Below, in pieces: positions 23,096 through 24,846 of a DNA stretch of 24,846 nucleotides. Position 1 is the stretch's first letter. Each line of letters starts with the position of its first letter. Position numbers and translations under genes: made by a program. Below the pieces are notes generated by a model. The model had not been told where the DNA came from. It saw only the letters and a program-made list of their open reading frames with translations, and made no database searches. The stretch comes from CAZGSG01 sp964528095 (lineage in GTDB: Bacteria > Bacteroidota > Bacteroidia > Chitinophagales > Chitinophagaceae), in assembly GCA_964528095.1 (NCBI GenBank), contig CAZGSG010000057.1, positions 1 through 24,846 on the forward strand. The letters run 5' to 3'.

Positions 23096-23920
23096 TTATA
23101 AAGGGGCTTGAAAAATTGTTTGTAACTGATATTGCAGTGCGGGGAAAACATACCCTGAGGTTATTTCAATTTCCTTTCCGTTTGTTAGCCGTAGCTTCAT
23201 TTCATTATCTTTCTTTTCTGATTTATTAATAGCAAATTCGCTTCTTTTTTGTAGTATTTCAACATATTTCGGGGCTGTAACGTGGTAAACATTGCTATCG
23301 TATGCATCAAACGGAGGAGAATTTTGCCACTTCCGATAGTATCCTTCACGTAACGAAATTACAGATCCACATAATGCGGATTTTGCTAAAGAATGAGAAA
23401 ATAAAAAAAGATCTTTCTGAATTAAATCATTAAACTGATCAGCATTATCTATTATAACGATTAGTCTTTTCCTTCTCTCACTTATTAAGTATAATGAGAG
23501 TAGTGACAAGTGCTTAAATATATCCTTCTTTGATTGCTCAAGAAAAGAAGATAATTTATTTTGATAAGATGCTGAATCATTCGCAAGGTCCCATTCCCAA
23601 ATACTTTCGTTGTTTCTTCGAATTTCCTTAAGGTATGCTCTTTTAAGTACAGGGAGTGAATGCAACATTAAGGAGTCATACTTTTCATATAGAGATTCCA
23701 AGATACCGGAGGCTAACTGTTCAGCATCAAACTGCGAACCCAGTTCATAGTATTTTCTAAAATCTATATAAACAATGTAATGATGTTCAAATTCATCGCC
23801 TTTAAATTTATATTTAAACAAATGATTGATAAATGTGGTTTTTCCTGCCCCTTTAGAGCCAATTAATACAATTGGATTGGGAGGGTAAGCAATATTGATT
23901 TTTTTAAATACCTCACCCAT
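23096..23920 (-). CDS. P-loop NTPase, probably truncated at the C-terminus
   Basis: 274 residues. Walker A is GSKGAGKT (21-28). Walker B is RLIVIIDN (152-159). A sensor-like SLREGYYRKW follows at 189-198, and then YHVTAPKYVEILQKRSEFA, the usual step into a helical lid. Proteins of this kind normally continue with lid and effector domains for hundreds of residues. Here the frame stops soon after ALQYQLQTIFQ, 9 bp from the stop of the convergent FMN reductase, so it may be a remnant. A stop two codons before ATG 23920 excludes a longer N-terminus. GC is very low (27-30% in two 60-base lines), against 45% in the next gene. A defence-type NTPase is possible but not shown. It follows the PNPOx gene by 35 bp. 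Confidence 0.75.
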   Translation of the reverse strand: MGEVFKKINIAYPPNPIVLIGSKGAGKTTFINHLFKYKFKGDEFEHHYIVYIDFRKYYELGSQFDAEQLASGILESLYEKYDSLMLHSLPVLKRAYLKEIRRNNESIWEWDLANDSASYQNKLSSFLEQSKKDIFKHLSLLSLYLISERRKRLIVIIDNADQFNDLIQKDLFLFSHSLAKSALCGSVISLREGYYRKWQNSPPFDAYDSNVYHVTAPKYVEILQKRSEFAINKSEKKDNEMKLRLTNGKEIEITSGYVFPALQYQLQTIFQAPL

Positions 23921-23955
23921 AAATCAACGACCTGGCACAAAAGATACATAGCCAA

Positions 23956-24429
23956 TCAGAAACCATAAAAAGCCTCATCTGCGTTTTTCTCAAACCTGCC
24001 AGTTTTCTCCTTCAATTCTATCCGGAAAATAATACCATCAACACTATCTCCCTCTTCAGAAGGAAAGGGCCATTGCGGGCTGATATGCATGGTTTCACTG
24101 CTCATAAAAGGAAGCGCTCGTTGTTCCAGGATCTTTATTGCGGCATCTCTCACCGGCCCATTTGCCAGCTCTTCAAACGCACCCCATGCCACCACGCTTT
24201 GCCAGTTGGCAAGATTCTTTGTGTTATCTACTTCAAAACATACCTCTGGGTTTTTCCGCATCATCGTGATCTTCATTCCATCGAATGTACGTGCATATAC
24301 ATAAGTACCATCGTATGCGTAACTGACCGGTACTACATAAGTAAGACCCTCCGCATGGCAACCGATACGACCGATAAATTGATGATGGAGCAGGCTATCT
24401 ATTTCCGCTGTAGTTAGTTTTCCAAACAT
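23956..24429 (-). CDS. Pyridoxamine 5'-phosphate oxidase-fold flavoprotein
   Basis: 157 residues forming one FMN-binding split barrel of the NimA/PNPOx-like group. Family marks are the opening MFGKLTTAEIDSLLHHQFIG, RIGCHAEGLTYVVPVSYAYD and YVYARTFDGMKITMMRKNPEVCFEVD, then NWQSVVAWGAFEEL. These are usually annotated as pyridoxamine 5'-phosphate oxidase family. Real functions include flavin- or heme-linked reduction, and NimA relatives reduce nitroimidazoles; it is not the housekeeping pdxH. It is divergent from the NmrA-like gene at 24625, and on the same strand upstream of the NTPase fragment. A TACTTTGC box at about 24450 could be its promoter, with a non-standard 1-bp gap. Confidence 0.88.
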   Translation of the reverse strand: MFGKLTTAEIDSLLHHQFIGRIGCHAEGLTYVVPVSYAYDGTYVYARTFDGMKITMMRKNPEVCFEVDNTKNLANWQSVVAWGAFEELANGPVRDAAIKILEQRALPFMSSETMHISPQWPFPSEEGDSVDGIIFRIELKEKTGRFEKNADEAFYGF

Positions 24430-24543
24430 GCTTAATTGTTTAAGGCAAAGTACCGTGCTAATCCTGCCGGCGTTTATGAGCCCGGTCAGCCGGCGACCTG
24501 AATATAATCAGCTCAGGTTTTCACTGCTGAAGTGCATAAACGC

Positions 24544-24576
24544 AGATTAGGCTACGACAACAGTAGATTCGGCTAC
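24544..24576 (+). promoter_or_regulatory. Direct repeat in the divergent PNPOx / NmrA gap
   Basis: AGATTAGGCTAC (24544-24555) and AGATTCGGCTAC (24565-24576) differ at one base and are spaced 21 bp, two helix turns, as in AraC-type sites. The second copy ends 48 bp before the NmrA-like ATG. Confidence 0.35.
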
Positions 24577-24624
24577 AGCGGTTGATTGGGCACGGCTGAA
24601 CTTTACAATATCAAAAATAACAAC

Positions 24625-24846
24625 ATGAAAATCATCATAACAGGTTCGTTGGGACATATCAGCAAACCCCTCGCGGAAAGTTTAGTACAGCAGGGGCATG
24701 AAATAACCGTTATCAGCAGCAATGCGGGAAAGCAGGCAGCTATTGAGGCATTGGGCGCTAAGGCCGCCATTGGCTCGCTGGAAGATGTGAGTTTTCTCAC
24801 GGCCCGTTTTTGTGGAACAGATGCGGCGTATTGTTGTGTAGCCGCC
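24625..24846 (+). CDS. NmrA-like NAD(P)-binding protein, 3' end outside window
   Basis: Only the first 74 residues are present. MKIIITGSLGHISKPLAESL is the Rossmann dinucleotide loop, with the third Gly of GxxGxxG replaced, as in NmrA/HSCARG-type proteins. VTVISS-like sequence (ITVISSNAGKQAAIEALGA) follows, where the Ser-Ser after the second strand suggests NADP binding. AAIGSLEDVSFLTARFCGTD is the usual third strand region. Relatives act as redox sensors or NADPH:quinone reductases (QorB-like). The downstream part is needed to tell which. Confidence 0.85.
   Translation, partial: MKIIITGSLGHISKPLAESLVQQGHEITVISSNAGKQAAIEALGAKAAIGSLEDVSFLTARFCGTDAAYCCVAA

Noticed and set aside
22660..23151. 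Open frame of about 163 codons opposite the FMN reductase gene
   Set aside because: Antisense to a well-supported gene; no motif or start context.

Overview
The window looks like chromosomal DNA of a Bacteroidota member, most likely Chitinophagaceae or a close relative. The evidence is an ECF sigma / FecR pair with the Bacteroidota-type FecR C-terminus, a carboxypeptidase-regulatory-domain TonB-dependent receptor, PepSY-like and 'head GIN' lipoproteins, an orphan FtsX/MacB permease of the type ending in NPIKGLRPE, poor Shine-Dalgarno use, and several TAnnTTTG (-7) promoter boxes. I see no rRNA, tRNA, CRISPR array or transposase gene.

Left part (1-4577): leuA and a left-truncated leuC form a leucine operon on the minus strand. 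It diverges from a helical, TPR-like protein of unknown role (2392-3930), which is followed by a RibD/DHFR-like reductase.

Envelope-signalling part (4578-12600, all plus strand): an ECF sigma factor, its FecR anti-sigma factor, and an unusual surface protein that carries the STN signalling domain on a ladder of 16-residue repeats instead of a TonB receptor barrel. Next come a TonB-dependent receptor without an STN domain, a PepSY-like lipoprotein and a DUF2807/GIN lipoprotein. Three non-coding nested palindromes sit in the 3' flanks of the repeat protein, the receptor and the GIN lipoprotein. The largest (10914-11133) has perfect 38-bp outer arms and 40/41-bp inner arms.

Housekeeping part (12690-15550): carA, an exported ABM-fold protein on the minus strand, a GNAT acetyltransferase and aroQ.

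Right part (15650-24846): a large FtsX-type permease without its ATPase, then a minus-strand cluster of an OYE-family ene-reductase, a DJ-1/Hsp31-like protein (overlapping the reductase gene by 11 bp) and an AraJ-type MFS exporter. A divergent LysR regulator faces it across a short region with a perfect 16-bp palindrome. Together these suggest a reactive-electrophile or quinone response unit, similar in logic to enterobacterial nemRA-gloA. Beyond it lies an AT-rich patch with an NAD(P)H-dependent FMN reductase and a probably truncated P-loop NTPase, followed by a PNPOx-fold flavoprotein and the start of an NmrA-like NAD(P)-binding protein.

A short AT-rich dispersed repeat recurs in at least four intergenic gaps.
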